Assembly (NCBI GenBank): GCA_001179505.1
Contig: CDMY01000179.1
Location: forward strand, 102,993-166,992
Direction of reading: 5' to 3'
Length of the DNA: 64,000 nt
DNA from: Vitrella brassicaformis
Taxonomy: Eukaryota > Sar > Vitrellaceae
A program made the translations under genes and the position numbers. Under the pieces are notes generated by a model. That model was given only the letters and a program-made list of their open reading frames with translations, made no database searches and was not told the origin of the DNA. This document shows, one piece after another, positions 22,900 through 33,531 of this stretch (the stretch's first letter is position 1; every line of letters starts with the position of its first letter).

Positions 22900-25800
22900 A
22901 GCCGCTGCGCCTTCGGCACCACTCTCTCTCTCTCTCCCGCCCCCACTGCACACTGGTGCACAGCGGTCAGGCTGCGGACTGCCTGAACCAGCGCGAGCCC
23001 ATCTCGTTCCCACACATCCAGGATGGCAGCCGCAGCCTTCTGTGCGCAAGACCACCGTCACCACCAGACAGCTCACCGAGCTGGCCCTGCTGTACCTGCT
23101 GTCCCACCACCATGCCATCCGCTCCAGACGCTCCACCGACCCGGCCCTCCCTGCCGACTACGGCAAGGGGACCATCCCACCCATCCTATGGCCTGCCATC
23201 AAGGACGCGCTCCCTCCTACACTACGTTTGCTGATGGTGAGTTCGGCGTGTGGGACGCGTCGGACCTCGACGGTGTGTTCATGACCGCCGGCACCGACAA
23301 CTACGCATCCACTGTGGTAGGGCACGCACACAGACGGCGATGCCCGTGCCCAGCCATCCTGCGTGTGTGTGTGTGTGTGTCGATGTGTGTGTGTGTAGGC
23401 GGTCACTAAGCTCTTCTTTGACGGTATAGCGGAGGGCAACTTCAAGCCAACAGGGGCACACGTACTCTTCCCGTCGATCATATGGGCAGAGATGAAGGAC
23501 CAGTTTAACCTCGACAGAGGTGAAAGAGACCGAAGAAGGCCACGTACAATCGCTTCCTTCCTCTCTGTGTGTGCAGTTGAGGGGACGCTGCCCTTGACTG
23601 TGGCGGGCAGTGGCGGCTCCCCTGTAGCGAAAATCTCCCCTAGGTGGGTGTAGATGACGGCCTCTGTGGCGACAGACTGACATAAGTATACGTGTGTACA
23701 TTGCAGGTTGTCGTGGGTCCCGTCGTGCGTGTTGGTGCAGGAAGTCAAGAGCAAGCTCCTCTCAGGCCAGCTCCTCTCAGTCCGAGCAGGTAGTTGAGTG
23801 ATCGGCAACCCGACGAACCATTTGTATGTCTCTGTTGCTGCCTACCGCTACTCAGGGTGAAGTGGCCGTGCAGGACAAGGGTCACCTCGACAAGGTCCAC
23901 CAGATCGTCATCCCGCACGGCTGGGCCTCCCACGAGCTGGCGCGCAACGTCCTCCACTGCCTGCACTCGCCGAGATTCAAGGTTAGACGGCAAGCACCAC
24001 GCAAAGCACCATCCTGTGTGTGCCACTTTGTGCTGTTGCCCAGGATGGTGAGGTGGCCCCGCTCACACCCATCCGTGAGTTGTCAAAGTATCCCAAATCC
24101 ATGCAGAAGTCCATCGGTGCGGCCTGTGCAGGCACACCTAGGTACACCTAGGTACGAGAGGGGGAGTGGGGCGAGTACGGCCGTGTGCAGGGCCTCTTTC
24201 GTGAGGGAGGGCCCGCATACTGCCAGCTTGTACATGACCTCCAGCGAGGGGCGCTAAGGGGCAATGCTGCTGGCGGACCGCTGGCCGTCATCAACACCAT
24301 CGACCCCCCCACCAGACATCAGTCACATGGCGGCGGCTTCGTGTGTCTTCGGATCCTCGCCTTCCCGCCTGGTGCGAGCTCAGTGCTGCCCTTGCTGGCG
24401 GCCAGGACGGCAAGGACGTGCGCACCATGGCGGGAATCGAGATGGCGAGAGGCGACAATATCGACGCGATCATGCGGGAGCAGCTGGATCTGGGTGAGGA
24501 GGAGAGGCAGCTGGCGAGGGTGCTAGGCACCATCGACCTGCTGGACAAGGCCATTCATGGGATGCATGACGTGAGCAGGGGGCACATGACACAGACAGGA
24601 ACGTTCTCTGGCTTCTGGCTGACTGGTGTGTGTCTTTGTTCGCTTTCTACTAGCACCAGGGCACATAATGGCTGGCTGTGTTGGGACGTGTAGTGGGGAG
24701 AGGGGACAGCGTTGCAGTTCACCTACGCCCCTGCGTGAGTGACGAGTGGGTGGCTGGCGTCTGGCTGACTGGTGTCTGTCTTTGTGTCCAGGTAGCGGTT
24801 TTTTCTGTTTGTGAGTCGCAGAGGCGCATCGAGGAGGCCGTGGTTGCTGCTGCTGTTGCCGGTTTGTCGCCAACGGACGCCATCAGCCCCGTGCAGTTGG
24901 CCGAGGAGCTTTCGCGCCCTTCGGCCTTCGTGTCGACCGACGACGAGTCGTCCAGCATCCTCATTGCTTTTCAGCGGGTTGTCCAGTGGTCATCGTTGGT
25001 AAGCGGAAAAGCGGAGACATCGAATCTCGCGACTACATACACTGATTTTGTCTCCGTCTTATGCAGATCGATCGCTGCTTACATTTTATATCCCCAGTAC
25101 CTTCATTGATCGTTTCGCGAGCATCAAGCAGCCGGCAAGGAGAGGGGCAGCATCGTCACTGGGCGCTGCAAGCCAAGTGTCTCCCCAATCAAGCAGGCGT
25201 CCTCAAAGACCTGTCCGACCCCGGGTGGCAGCACAGGATTCAAGCAATGCCATCGGCCCTGTCGTTCTGACACGTTTCGCACGAGGAGGCAAGACTCGAA
25301 CCCTGCAGAAGGTCGGCAAGTTGCTACGGGAACAAGGCATTCCCGTTTTGTTCATCACATCTTTCGATGCTACGAAGATCAAAGACGACGAGCGGCACAG
25401 CATACGACGAGGCGGAGCTCCTCTGCGACGCATATGAGGTAATGCACTGCACTGCACTGCACAGAGAGAGGAAGGGAGAGAGGGAGGGTTGGAGAAAGGC
25501 CCCTTTGCAGTGATGGGATCTCACTTTGTGTGTTGAGTGGATGTGCCTCACAGAAAGGTGCCGAGGAGAAGGTCTGTGCGTTGGCTTATTGGCTGCCGGC
25601 GATGTTCGAGAGGTATAGAGCGCGCAAAGACGTCACAGAGGTCTTCAAGGTGAGTCAGCCACACACATCAGAGGGGAGACAGACAGACGACACCGCCCCC
25701 TCCCCTTTGTGTGTCCGCCGTGTAGATTGACCACCCGTTTCTGTCGGTGTTGATGGCGGACGAGCGCCTCAAGTCGAGGCGCTCGTGTACGCCAAAAAGG

Positions 25801-26023
25801 CCATTGGACACGTGGCCAGCCGCACCACCGCGGAAACGCACAACAAAGAGGTAACTGCGGCACATCGAGACACCATCCTGCATATCTGGATGACTACTGG
25901 AGTATGAGAGCCACGGCGCTCTTCGTGCTTTTCCTGTCGTCCGGTTGTGCTGCCCTCGACCTCAAGCCGCTATTCTTCATCCGAAAGGGGATGATGGAGG
26001 CCTATCAGGAGAAGGGGGAATGA
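22900..26023 (+). CDS. Multi-exon hypothetical gene(s) with a P-loop-like segment and a C-terminal membrane helix
   Basis: About a dozen exon-like segments with good donors and acceptors occur: 23400-23519 (KLFFDGIAEGNF), 23580-23641, 23708-23791, 23857-23981 (HQIVIPHGWASHELARNVL), 24044-24131, 24320-24570 and 24793-24999 (RRIEEAVVAAAVAGLSP). Further on come an exon from 25067 that includes VVLTRFARGGKTRTLQKVGK followed by GIPVLFITSF, 25555-25649, and a terminal segment with a helix (TALFVLFLSSGCAAL) ending at TGA 26023. The RGGKTR/hydrophobic-strand pattern resembles P-loop NTPases of expanded eukaryotic effector-like families. It lacks the classical GxxxxGK spacing, so this is tentative. 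Frame at 25400-25440 needs a shift or an unseen junction. It may be more than one gene or a decaying one. Confidence 0.35.
25067..25092 (+). repeat. CATTTTATAT element, copy B
   Basis: Follows the acceptor ttatgcag; contains CGCTGCTTACATTTTATAT. Confidence 0.6.
25761..25785. repeat. Perfect 10-bp inverted repeat
   Basis: Arms CGAGCGCCTC and GAGGCGCTCG are separated by AAGTC. The palindrome lies inside an exon-like segment of the preceding gene model. Confidence 0.9.
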
Positions 26024-26133
26024 GAACAGCGGCCAATGGAGCGCCGGGAGGTAAACACATGTGGCGGAAGCCGCATTATCTTAGCCACATATGATATGTC
26101 TCTTTGGGTCTGTCGATAGGGCCTGGCCGCCCT

Positions 26134-26156
26134 AATTGCTGCCTGCATTTCATATC
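26134..26156 (+). repeat. CATTTTATAT element, copy C (diverged)
   Basis: AATTGCTGCCTGCATTTCATAT; one C substitution in the core and no AG immediately before it. Confidence 0.45.
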
Positions 26157-26358
26157 TCGAGGTCTTTACTCTCATTTCATGAGCCGCCCACGTCAAGAAG
26201 TGCGAGCGATCCAGGTAATTTGCTGTCTGATGTAGAGGGGGTCAGGGGCTGTGATCTCTGTGTGTGCACATGTGTTTGGTGCAGGTGAGGGTGTCTAATT
26301 CCCTGGCCTCCGGAGAGCAGGTGGATAACGACGATAACGACTCTCGCAGCCACATCGC

Positions 26359-27984
26359 ATGCCAATTGAAGGGGGCAAGGAGGGCGATGAGGATGAGGAC
26401 GAGTTGGTGGAGTATGCAGCTGTCAGCGACAACCTCTGGCGGTACCACCAGGTCAGCGACGAGGTCCGGGAGGCCGCATTTGGCCCACTTCGTGCCACAG
26501 CCATCGGCCAACCTGCAGCCGACCGCCGCCGAGAGGGCCGCCGTCGAGGAGCCGCTGAGAGGCCATGAGCTGCTGATGTGGACGCGACTGATCGAGGACG
26601 AGAGCCAGCTGCTCCACCGTCTCGGCAGCCAGCTGAGAGGTCCCGCTCTGCTGGCCAGGGGGTTCGTGAGTCCCGACGACCCCGTCACACTCACTGTCCT
26701 GCCACCCAAGGACAAGACCTCCAGCTGCCGTGACGAGGAGGAGGCCGCAGGAGCGACGACGACGCTCAAGCTATCGGGCCGTACTTCGCTGTGGAGACCC
26801 TCAGTAAGCTCAAGATACAGAGATGGGGAGGGAGGGAGGGAGGGAGGGAGGGAGGACGAGGAAGGACGGAAGGAAGGAATGTGCCCGAATGAACATCACG
26901 TGTGTGTGTTCCTGTTGTTGGTGTGTGCGTCTCTTCTGTCAGAGTTGGACGGCGAGGGCGCCCCCAGCCTGGGCGAGGTCACCGCGGCGCGACCGGCGCT
27001 CAATGCAGCCCGCTACACCGACACACCACTCGAGCCCCCCAACCTCTACGTACGGTCCGGGCGGCGGCAAGAAGCTCAAGCCGTCCCTGATGCCCGCATT
27101 CGCCGCCACCACCCGTCGCGCCATCCACCCGGCGAGAATGGGCCTCGGCGAGAGAGTCAGATTCCGGAAATGTGTGAATAAGGCGAAGAGGAATACACTG
27201 AGAAGCAACGTACGTAGCAGACAAGGTGGATGTTCATCTGTGTGTTGAATGTGTGTTTGCTTACCAGGCTGAGCAGGGGCGGCGCTTACTTCTCTTCTAT
27301 CTGTTTGCGGGAGCCCTTCTTCGGGCGTGGCTGGGCGGCAACCTGCTGGTCACTTCCGGCGGTACCATGGTGATCCTCGGTATCAAAGTGGGCAACAAGG
27401 AGGCGAAGGACAACTCGCTGTGTTGACTGTCTGTCTGTCTGTCTGTGTCTCTCAGGGGGTACGTTTCCTCTCCCCATGGTGCGCAAGATGAATGAGCTGG
27501 GCCTCCAGCTGGCCGAGGAGCAGCGGCAGCATCTTCTGCAGCAGTGGCGCATTTATCTGACGGCCCCCCCGCAGCTGTCGTTCCACACGCCCGCCTACAT
27601 ATCGGTGCCTCACCTCCATCTGCATGTGCTGGTGCCCCCATTCGCCCACGGCAAGGAGCGCAAGCACGACCTGCGTGAATGGGCGCGTGTGGAGAGTATC
27701 GACAGGGTGAAAGCCCGTCTGGAGCGAGAGCAACAGTCTGTGAGTAGTATTGGGTGAGGTGCCGGGACACACAGGGGTAGGTCGCCTGTCATCATGTCTC
27801 TTGTGGTCATTTGTGCCTGTGGTTACGTATGTGCGTATGTGCGTGTAGCGGAGTGGGCCAGAGTGGCCAGCTGGGCAGCGCCGCCGATCGCGACGTCGAG
27901 TACCAGCGTCGCAACTTTGTCCTAAACGTGGGTTCCACCTTAGCACCCACTCACCCCACAGATTTATAAGTGTATGTGTCACTC

Positions 27985-28019
<35 letters not shown>

Positions 28020-28420
28020 ATGTGTTGGTTGACCAGACCGACGGAGGGGCCCCAACCCGGACAGATTCTCCATCCCGCCTCCCGTCGGCTACTTCTCACG
28101 CCCCCAGCGCCGACCATCACCAAATCCCCCCCTGACACCAAGAAGAGACAGAGCTGGTACGTACGTGGGTCCGTGACTGCATCACATGTACGTATGTATA
28201 ACTTTGTTGTTCGTCCCGTGTTTGTGTTTGTCTTTGTGTTCGCAGGGGTGGAGGCAAGGCGACGTGCTGCCGCTCTCCCCAACCACAGGAGGTACGTACA
28301 GCCATCCATTCATTTCACTCCCTCTCATTGATTGTGCGTTTTGGATGTCCGAAGGACTGGCAGCTGCTCGTCAAGGACAAGGACCGGCGCAGGAAGGAGC
28401 CCATGACCAGGCGGTAGCTG
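26359..28420 (+). CDS. Gene with HINT3-like HIT C-terminal half; N-terminal part unrelated
   Basis: Exon-like segments: 26359-26451 (acidic MPIEGGKEGDEDEDELVEY), joined through a 49-nt intron to 26501 onward (HELLMWTRLIEDESQLLHRL); a basic segment before 27209 (LGERVRFRKCVNKAKR); 27268-27379 with a membrane helix (LLLFYLFAGALLRAW); and 27456-27739. The last carries SFHTPAYISVPHLHLHVLVP, matching the catalytic histidine-triad strand of HINT3-type HIT hydrolases (HxHxHxx) and its FHxPP lead-in, followed by a helix RVKARLEREQ as in the family. The N-terminal half of a HIT fold (the Cys/His strand and lysine-rich loop) is not found upstream. Three poorly resolved exons follow to a TAG at 28420. 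The HIT half is clear. Whether the whole is one functional gene, a fusion or a remnant is not. Confidence 0.45.
26824..26852 (+). repeat. (GGGA)n tract
   Basis: Seven GGGA/GGGAG units in a presumed intron. Confidence 0.85.
27985..28019 (+). repeat. (CTGT)n microsatellite
   Basis: Eight tandem CTGT units upstream of the acceptor ttgaccag. Confidence 0.9.
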
Positions 28421-28632
28421 GAATGGATGGTGCGTACGCATATATGTATGTTTGTATCTGTGTAGGCAAGGAGTCGCACATACCAGACAGACAGACAGAC
28501 CCACACGCTAGACATGCGTCATGGATGCGTGGGTTCCTGCATGTGCTGTGCTGTGTGCAGGCCGTTGAGAACAGGGGACGCACCCGTCATCTTCGGCAGG
28601 TCCCCACGGCCACCATCCCGAGCTGACCTTCG

Positions 28633-29104
28633 AGGGCAGCCCGCACACCGCAGGATGGGATCGGTCAGAGAGGCGGAGATCAAGAAGGCCTGTGCATGTA
28701 GCCCGGGATGGGGTCAATCGGTCGCCGACGACAAGACAAAGGAACAGCAAGGGGCCTTCGTGGGAAGGGTTAGCCCACACAAACACATTCTGCAGCAGAT
28801 CAACCGTCTCTTAGTGTCTCTCCCTGCAGATCGCTGCCGACATTTTATATTTGCGGATGTTTTTTTCTCTACTTGGAATACGCACGACGACGACCATCGT
28901 GCTCAGCTGCCCACGAGGAGAGGGACAATAAGGGAGTTCAACCCAACAAGCGATAAGGGAGACCGGTGAGGTACGTAAGTGATGTATGTATCTTAAGATA
29001 TTGTCGTCCATGTGTGGGCAGCGACGCCCGTGTGTCTTTGACGGCCGTGTGTGCGCCGCAGGCGTCGGATCCGACTCCCGCGGACCAGTCAGAGGCCGCC
29101 GCCG
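28633..29104 (+). repeat. Direct duplication, copy 1
   Basis: About 470 bp nearly identical to 30905-31360. It contains element copy D (28830-28852), an exon-like segment with THDDDHRAQLPTRRG, the donor region ggtacgtaagtg and the acceptor gcgccgcag. It has a T7 run where copy 2 has T6, and a 12-bp insertion near 28668, so the two copies read different frames through the element. Confidence 0.9.
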
Positions 29105-29484
29105 GGCGTAACAGCGTGGAAGGCGGTGGGATGGCTGTGGATCGCGCTTGGGTGCATCGCGGCGGCTGTAGTGATCCTCTACCTGCCGCACACGTGGATT
29201 CAACCAGTGGGGTCCCGAGCTCAGGGAAGATGGCGACACGTACGAATATATCTCTACAACACATACAGGGATAGATCACGTGTCGACACTGAGGTGTGTG
29301 TTGGCTCTCCTTTCCATTCGACAGGTTGTTTGTGAGCAAGTTCGGTGACGACGTGTCCACCAAAGACTCACCCGACCCGCCGCCACCTGCGAGCACGCTC
29401 CCACCCGACACTTTCTTGCCCTGCTCGCCGTCCACGCTGCCCGGCTGCTTTTTCAGGCTGTTAGGCGTAGGTGGTACGAAATGA
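28633..29484 (+). CDS. Hypothetical single-helix protein gene from the duplicated module, model incomplete
   Basis: After the duplicated part, an exon from 29061 reads a clear membrane helix in one frame (GWLWIALGCIAAAVVILYLP). A last exon at about 29326-29484 gives a Pro-rich tail and a CFFRLLGVGGTK end at TGA. The phase between them is not resolved by a simple intron. No domain is recognised beyond the helix. Confidence 0.3.
28830..28852 (+). repeat. CATTTTATAT element, copy D
   Basis: Follows tctctccctgcag; ATCGCTGCCGACATTTTATA. Confidence 0.65.
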
Positions 29485-29545
29485 GAGACACAGCACAACT
29501 TGATCGACGTAATGTTGCCCGTCTCCTGTCGCTTAGACTCTCAAT

Positions 29546-29568
29546 CATCGCTGACTGCATTTTATATT
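29546..29568 (+). repeat. CATTTTATAT element, copy E
   Basis: ATCGCTGACTGCATTTTATA, then a sequence encoding AHDDDS that parallels THDDDH in copies D and F. No AG immediately precedes it. Confidence 0.55.
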
Positions 29569-29660
29569 TGGGACACTTTTCTGCACACGATGACGACTCC
29601 CTGCCGCATCTTCACGCCCCTTCCTCAGCCCATTCGTCACCCAGCTCATCCAGAGCTTCC

Positions 29661-30805
29661 TTCAGCGTTAGCAGCAGCAGCAGCAGCACCAGCAGCCCAC
29701 CCCCTCCCGCCCTCTCCTCCCTGCCATCAGCGGCCCGGTGTCGCCGGCATACACGGCTGGAGCTGATATGCGTGTGTCGTCTGTCTCCGTCCCTGCGCCC
29801 GTGCCCAGCTGCGACGGTCGAGGACCTCTGCCAATCGTGGCCAACGGAAGCCAAGGAGGCCAGGTCGACGTCAATGAGGACCGTGTGGTGACCGTGATAG
29901 TGCCCCAGCCCCTCCTGCCGTCCCCCGTTGCTGCGCCTGCATCCGTCGGTGTGCCGGCTGCGGCGATCGGTGTGCCACAGCCACAGCAGCACCAGGGGCC
30001 ATCACAGCGGCAGCATGAGGGCGTACTGCCCACACCGCCGGCCTCATCCCGAATCCGATCACTCCCCCCGTCGCCACCACAGGGCGTTTTTGGGGGTCCT
30101 GTTGTGTCGAACGGGGCTGGCGCTGCTGGTATGGGGATACCCGAGCGTTCCCCTGTCTCCCCGTCCCCGCCCCCGCGTGAGCCTCCAGCGTACGTCAGTC
30201 AGCCACGCGATGACGACCATCCCCACATTCGCCCACGTCTGCCGATGACATCTGTCGGTGCGCCTCCCCCACTGTTCGCCCACCGCCCTGCCATCCCCCC
30301 CGCCGGCAGGCCGTCCATTCCCCCACCACCCAGCAACTGCGGCCTGGGCGTGCCTCACCCTTCCCCACTCCTACCCCAGCCCCCATCACCACCACTCTCT
30401 CCTTCGATGGTGGACAAGGACAACGCCTGGAGCCCAACCGCAAGAGGTGGGGGGATGCCCCGCTTCGGGCCTGACAGCAGGGACATGTCGGTGCCACAGC
30501 CACAGCAGCACCAGCAGCCATCACAGCGGCAGCATGAGGGCATACTGCCCACACCGCCGACCTCTATCCAGATTTTGCCGCCCCCACAAGCCCGACCACT
30601 CCCTCCGCCCCCGCCACAGCCACAGCCCACGCCCAAAAAGATCATGCCCCGATCACCACCCGCCCCATCACCCGGTGCCCACCAGCCCCCTCACCACCAC
30701 CAGCACCACCACCGAGGACCCCCACCCCCACGACGAGGCCGAGGGGGCCGCCCACCGCCCGGCTCGTACTGGCGGCCTGTGCGCGTACATTGGGGGATTT
30801 CATGA
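29661..30805 (+). CDS. Pro/Gln/Ser-rich exon with internal repeats
   Basis: Following an acceptor at gcgttag, one frame stays open for about 380 codons to TGA at 30803-30805. It encodes QQQQHQQPTPSRPLLP, the motif RGPLPIVANGSQGGQ, and VNEDRVVTVIVP. A repeated unit also occurs: VPQPQQHQGPSQRQHEGVLP near 29970-30030 recurs as VPQPQQHQQPSQRQHEGILP near 30490-30550. The end is Pro/His/Arg-rich. It has no folded domain and probably encodes an intrinsically disordered protein. Its 5' exons may include element copy E. The sustained open frame in GC-rich DNA could partly be compositional, but the internal amino-acid repeat argues for coding. Confidence 0.45.
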
Positions 30806-30904
30806 GGGCGGTGAGGCGAGGCGGTAATCAGCACAGAAGGGAGATGAGGCTGAAGCGCCGGGAGGAGGAGCAGGAGAGGAGGGCGGGAGGCGAGGGGGAA
30901 GGAG

Positions 30905-31360
30905 AGGGCAGCCCGCACACGGCAGGATGCGATCGGTCATCAAGAAGGCGTGTGCATGTATCCCGGGATGGGGTCAATCGGTCGCCGACGACAAGACAAA
31001 GGAACAGCAAGGGGCCTTCGTGGGAAGGGTCAGCCCACACAAACACATTCTGCAGCAGATCAACGGTCTCTTCGAGTCTCTCCCTGCAGATCGCTGCCGA
31101 CATTTTATATTTGCGGATGTTTTTTCTCTACTTGGAATACGCACGACGACGACCATCGTGCTCAGCTGCCCACGAGGAGAGGGACAATAAGGGAGTTCAA
31201 CCCAACAAGCGATAAGGAAGACCAATGAGGTACGTAAGTGATGTATCTTAAGATACTGTCATCCATTTGTGGGCAGCGACGCCCGTGTGTCTTTGACGGC
31301 CGTGTGTGCGCCGCAGGCGTTGGATCCGACTCCCGCAGACCAGTCAGACGCCGCCGCCGC
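30905..31360 (+). repeat. Direct duplication, copy 2
   Basis: Matches 28633-29104 at roughly 95% by eye; offset about 2.27 kb. The reading frame here gives SLPTFYICGCFFSTWNTHDDD across the element. Confidence 0.9.
31090..31112 (+). repeat. CATTTTATAT element, copy F
   Basis: Identical to copy D over the element; follows tccctgcag. Confidence 0.65.
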
Positions 31361-31865
31361 AGGTGTTGTTGATGCCTACAGTCGAATGCCGCAGCCGGGC
31401 CTTGGTGCGCAGACTTTCTCTTTGCTGCTTAAAGCAAACGGGCGTGTTGGCCGGCCTGCTGCAGTGGGACAAGGAGCAGGAGCAAACTCTCTGAACAAGA
31501 AAGTTCCCCTCGTCCAACAAGGTGGACTATCTCTCTCAAGCCCCAATTGAAGGCCAGAGTGAAGGCCAGAGTCATCGAATTAAAGGCCGCATCGTTTAGA
31601 AGCCTGATATCCGCCTTTATGTCAATATCGTCTTACACTCGGAGCAAAAAGTCAATATCGAAAATAATCAATATCGCCAACAACGCCTTTTCCATCCTCC
31701 TCGTCATTGGACGTCGTCGAGGAGCAGGGGGTCGATTGTTGGTCGCTGTCAGCTTGGTGGCGCTAGGTCAAGATCGGGGTGAGGCGTTGGAGGATCACAC
31801 CAGGTGGTGGCTGACACTGTCTCGCTGCTGTCATCTTGATTCATCAGGTTGGTGTGGCGTCCATT

Positions 31866-31888
31866 CATCGCTGTCTACATTTTATATG
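31866..31888 (+). repeat. CATTTTATAT element, copy G
   Basis: ATCGCTGTCTACATTTTATA; not preceded by AG. Confidence 0.5.
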
Positions 31889-33133
31889 CCTCGGGCCCCT
31901 ATCTCTCAACAACGCGCTGTCGGTGCTACTTGCTCTGTGAGGCTCAGAGGAAAGACAATAGCTGCGGACCCACGCCGCCTTCAATCCCCCTCACACAGCT
32001 GCACCAGCCCCCTTGTGTCTCCAGCCGCACCAGCCCCCTGCACGACATAAGGGGGCCAGCAAGGCAAGGCCGCCACAGAGGCTCGAGGACGACCCCCGCA
32101 TTCAGAGGGCCGTGTTGTGGCCCTGGGGCGGGCATGGCCTGGCAGCCACCTGTGCCACCATCAAGACCTGCTGCCACTGCTGGACGACCGCCACCGGCAC
32201 CTCCCGTCCTGCTGGTGCATTCGTCACTGGCACCGTCTGTGGCAGCTGGACCTGATATGCATGTGTCGTCCGCCGCCGTCCCTGCGGCCATGCCCAGCGA
32301 GAGTCGAGGACCTCTACCAATGGCGGCCAACGGGAGCCTAGGGGGCCAGCTCAAGGTAAATGAGGACCGTGTGGTGACTGTGATCGTGCCCGCTCCATCG
32401 GCAGGCCGTCCATTCCCCGTCAGATGATTCCTCAGCAGCAGCCCGGGATCGTCCCTCCTCCACCACCCAGCAGCTGCGGCCTGGGCGTGCCCACCCTACC
32501 GGCACCGCAACTCGGCCTCCTGGTACTCAAGATCAACCACAGGCACGGCTACAAGTGCAAGGACGTGCCCGACAAGATGGTCCGAGGCAGCTGCCGCCAT
32601 CGATGGCGGACGGATGGCGATGACGGAGCAACAGCGCCAGCACACCCTCGGCAAGTGCAGTGGAGGGACTGAAGAAGCGGCCGGACCTCATCGGAGACTT
32701 TGTTCAAGATCCTCGATTCATGCTGGAGCTCAAGACTCCCACACCACCGACCACACCACCTGTGGAAGGACAGACAACGACGACAACGACGACAACGACC
32801 ACCACCAGCAGCAACAGCAGCAACAGCAGGGAGGCGGCAGACCAACTGGCGCGGCCACTGCACATGGATCGCGGCCCACCCCCCAATCCTACTGTGTCGT
32901 CGACACAGCCGTCATCAGCCCACCACCAGCTGCTGCTGGTGCCGGTGATGGTGCCGAGGTCAGTGCCGTTGACTTGGACACCGAGGGAGGGCAGGATGTG
33001 CACATCGGGGGCGAGGAGGAGCAGCCTCCAGCAGGAGGCGCAGCAGCAACCGCCCAGCCTGCAGGAGCGACCGGAGGGGGAGGGGAAAGGACCTGCCAGT
33101 AGCGGCGTAAGTATGTCGTTTAGCTTGAGGTAA
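31866..33133 (+). pseudogene. Diverged second copy of the Pro-rich gene plus an unknown downstream exon
   Basis: The frame to 32427 repeats the landmark of the exon at 29661-30805: RGPLPMAANGSLGGQ and VNEDRVVTVIVP. Just after VIVP the sequence jumps to GRPSIP and PPPSSCGLGVP in another frame. In the first copy about 360 bp lie between these landmarks, so this copy has an internal deletion and a frameshift. Further on, the frame VEGLKKRPDLIGDFVQDPRF leads into a (ACG)n-encoded Thr run and a Gln/Pro-rich tail to 33133. Part of this may still be expressed. I call it a pseudogene because of the shift. Confidence 0.4.
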
Positions 33134-33525
33134 AGCTGCGCGAATCTACAGCGCTGCCGTTAGGTAATGGACAGTTCCAAAGCTGCGCATTTCTTTCTGT
33201 TCTCGCTTTTTGAACAGTTGTGGCCAGAGAGACGCGTCTTCGAATTGTGGCAGACACGGATGTTACACGGCACAAGAGCCATCAGAAGAGCCTCCTCTAC
33301 CTCATAGTGCGCGTGCAGGCACCTGAACATTCAGGTGCCTGCACGCGCAGACAAGGCACAGATAAGCAACACACATGAAAGGACACTCTGTTTTGCCATT
33401 TGGCAGATCGACTGGCTCCTCCCTTCCGTGTTGTTGAAGCTAGCAAACATCTACTAGAAAGCCCACAATCTGTCTATGTGTCGGTTATCGCTTGACAACG
33501 CAAAAAGGCAAGTAGCGGCGTAAGT
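33098..33525. mobile_element. Candidate small insertion flanked by 15-bp direct repeats
   Basis: AGTAGCGGCGTAAGT occurs at 33098-33112 and again at 33511-33525. The 398 bp between are less GC-rich than the flanks, have no open frame of note and contain a perfect 20-bp-arm hairpin at 33308-33349. This arrangement suits a nonautonomous insertion with a target-site duplication. A duplicated exon end with its donor (gtaagt) is the alternative. No terminal inverted repeats are obvious. Confidence 0.35.
33308..33349. repeat. Perfect 20-bp inverted repeat with 2-nt loop
   Basis: The left arm 33308-33327 is the exact reverse complement of 33330-33349; the spacer is CA. It is GC-rich and would form a very stable hairpin or cruciform. 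Confidence 0.95.
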
Positions 33526-33531
33526 GTTAGC

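Noticed and set aside
24264-24497. Apparent double frameshift in the accessory gene at 24.2-24.4 kb
   Set aside because: A simple 88-nt intron from CTT|gtacat to a C-rich acceptor ending accag restores phase, so a mutation is not needed.
28633-31360. CRISPR-like array or other prokaryotic repeat system
   Set aside because: Only two long direct copies, no regular short repeats and spacers, and the DNA is clearly nuclear eukaryotic.
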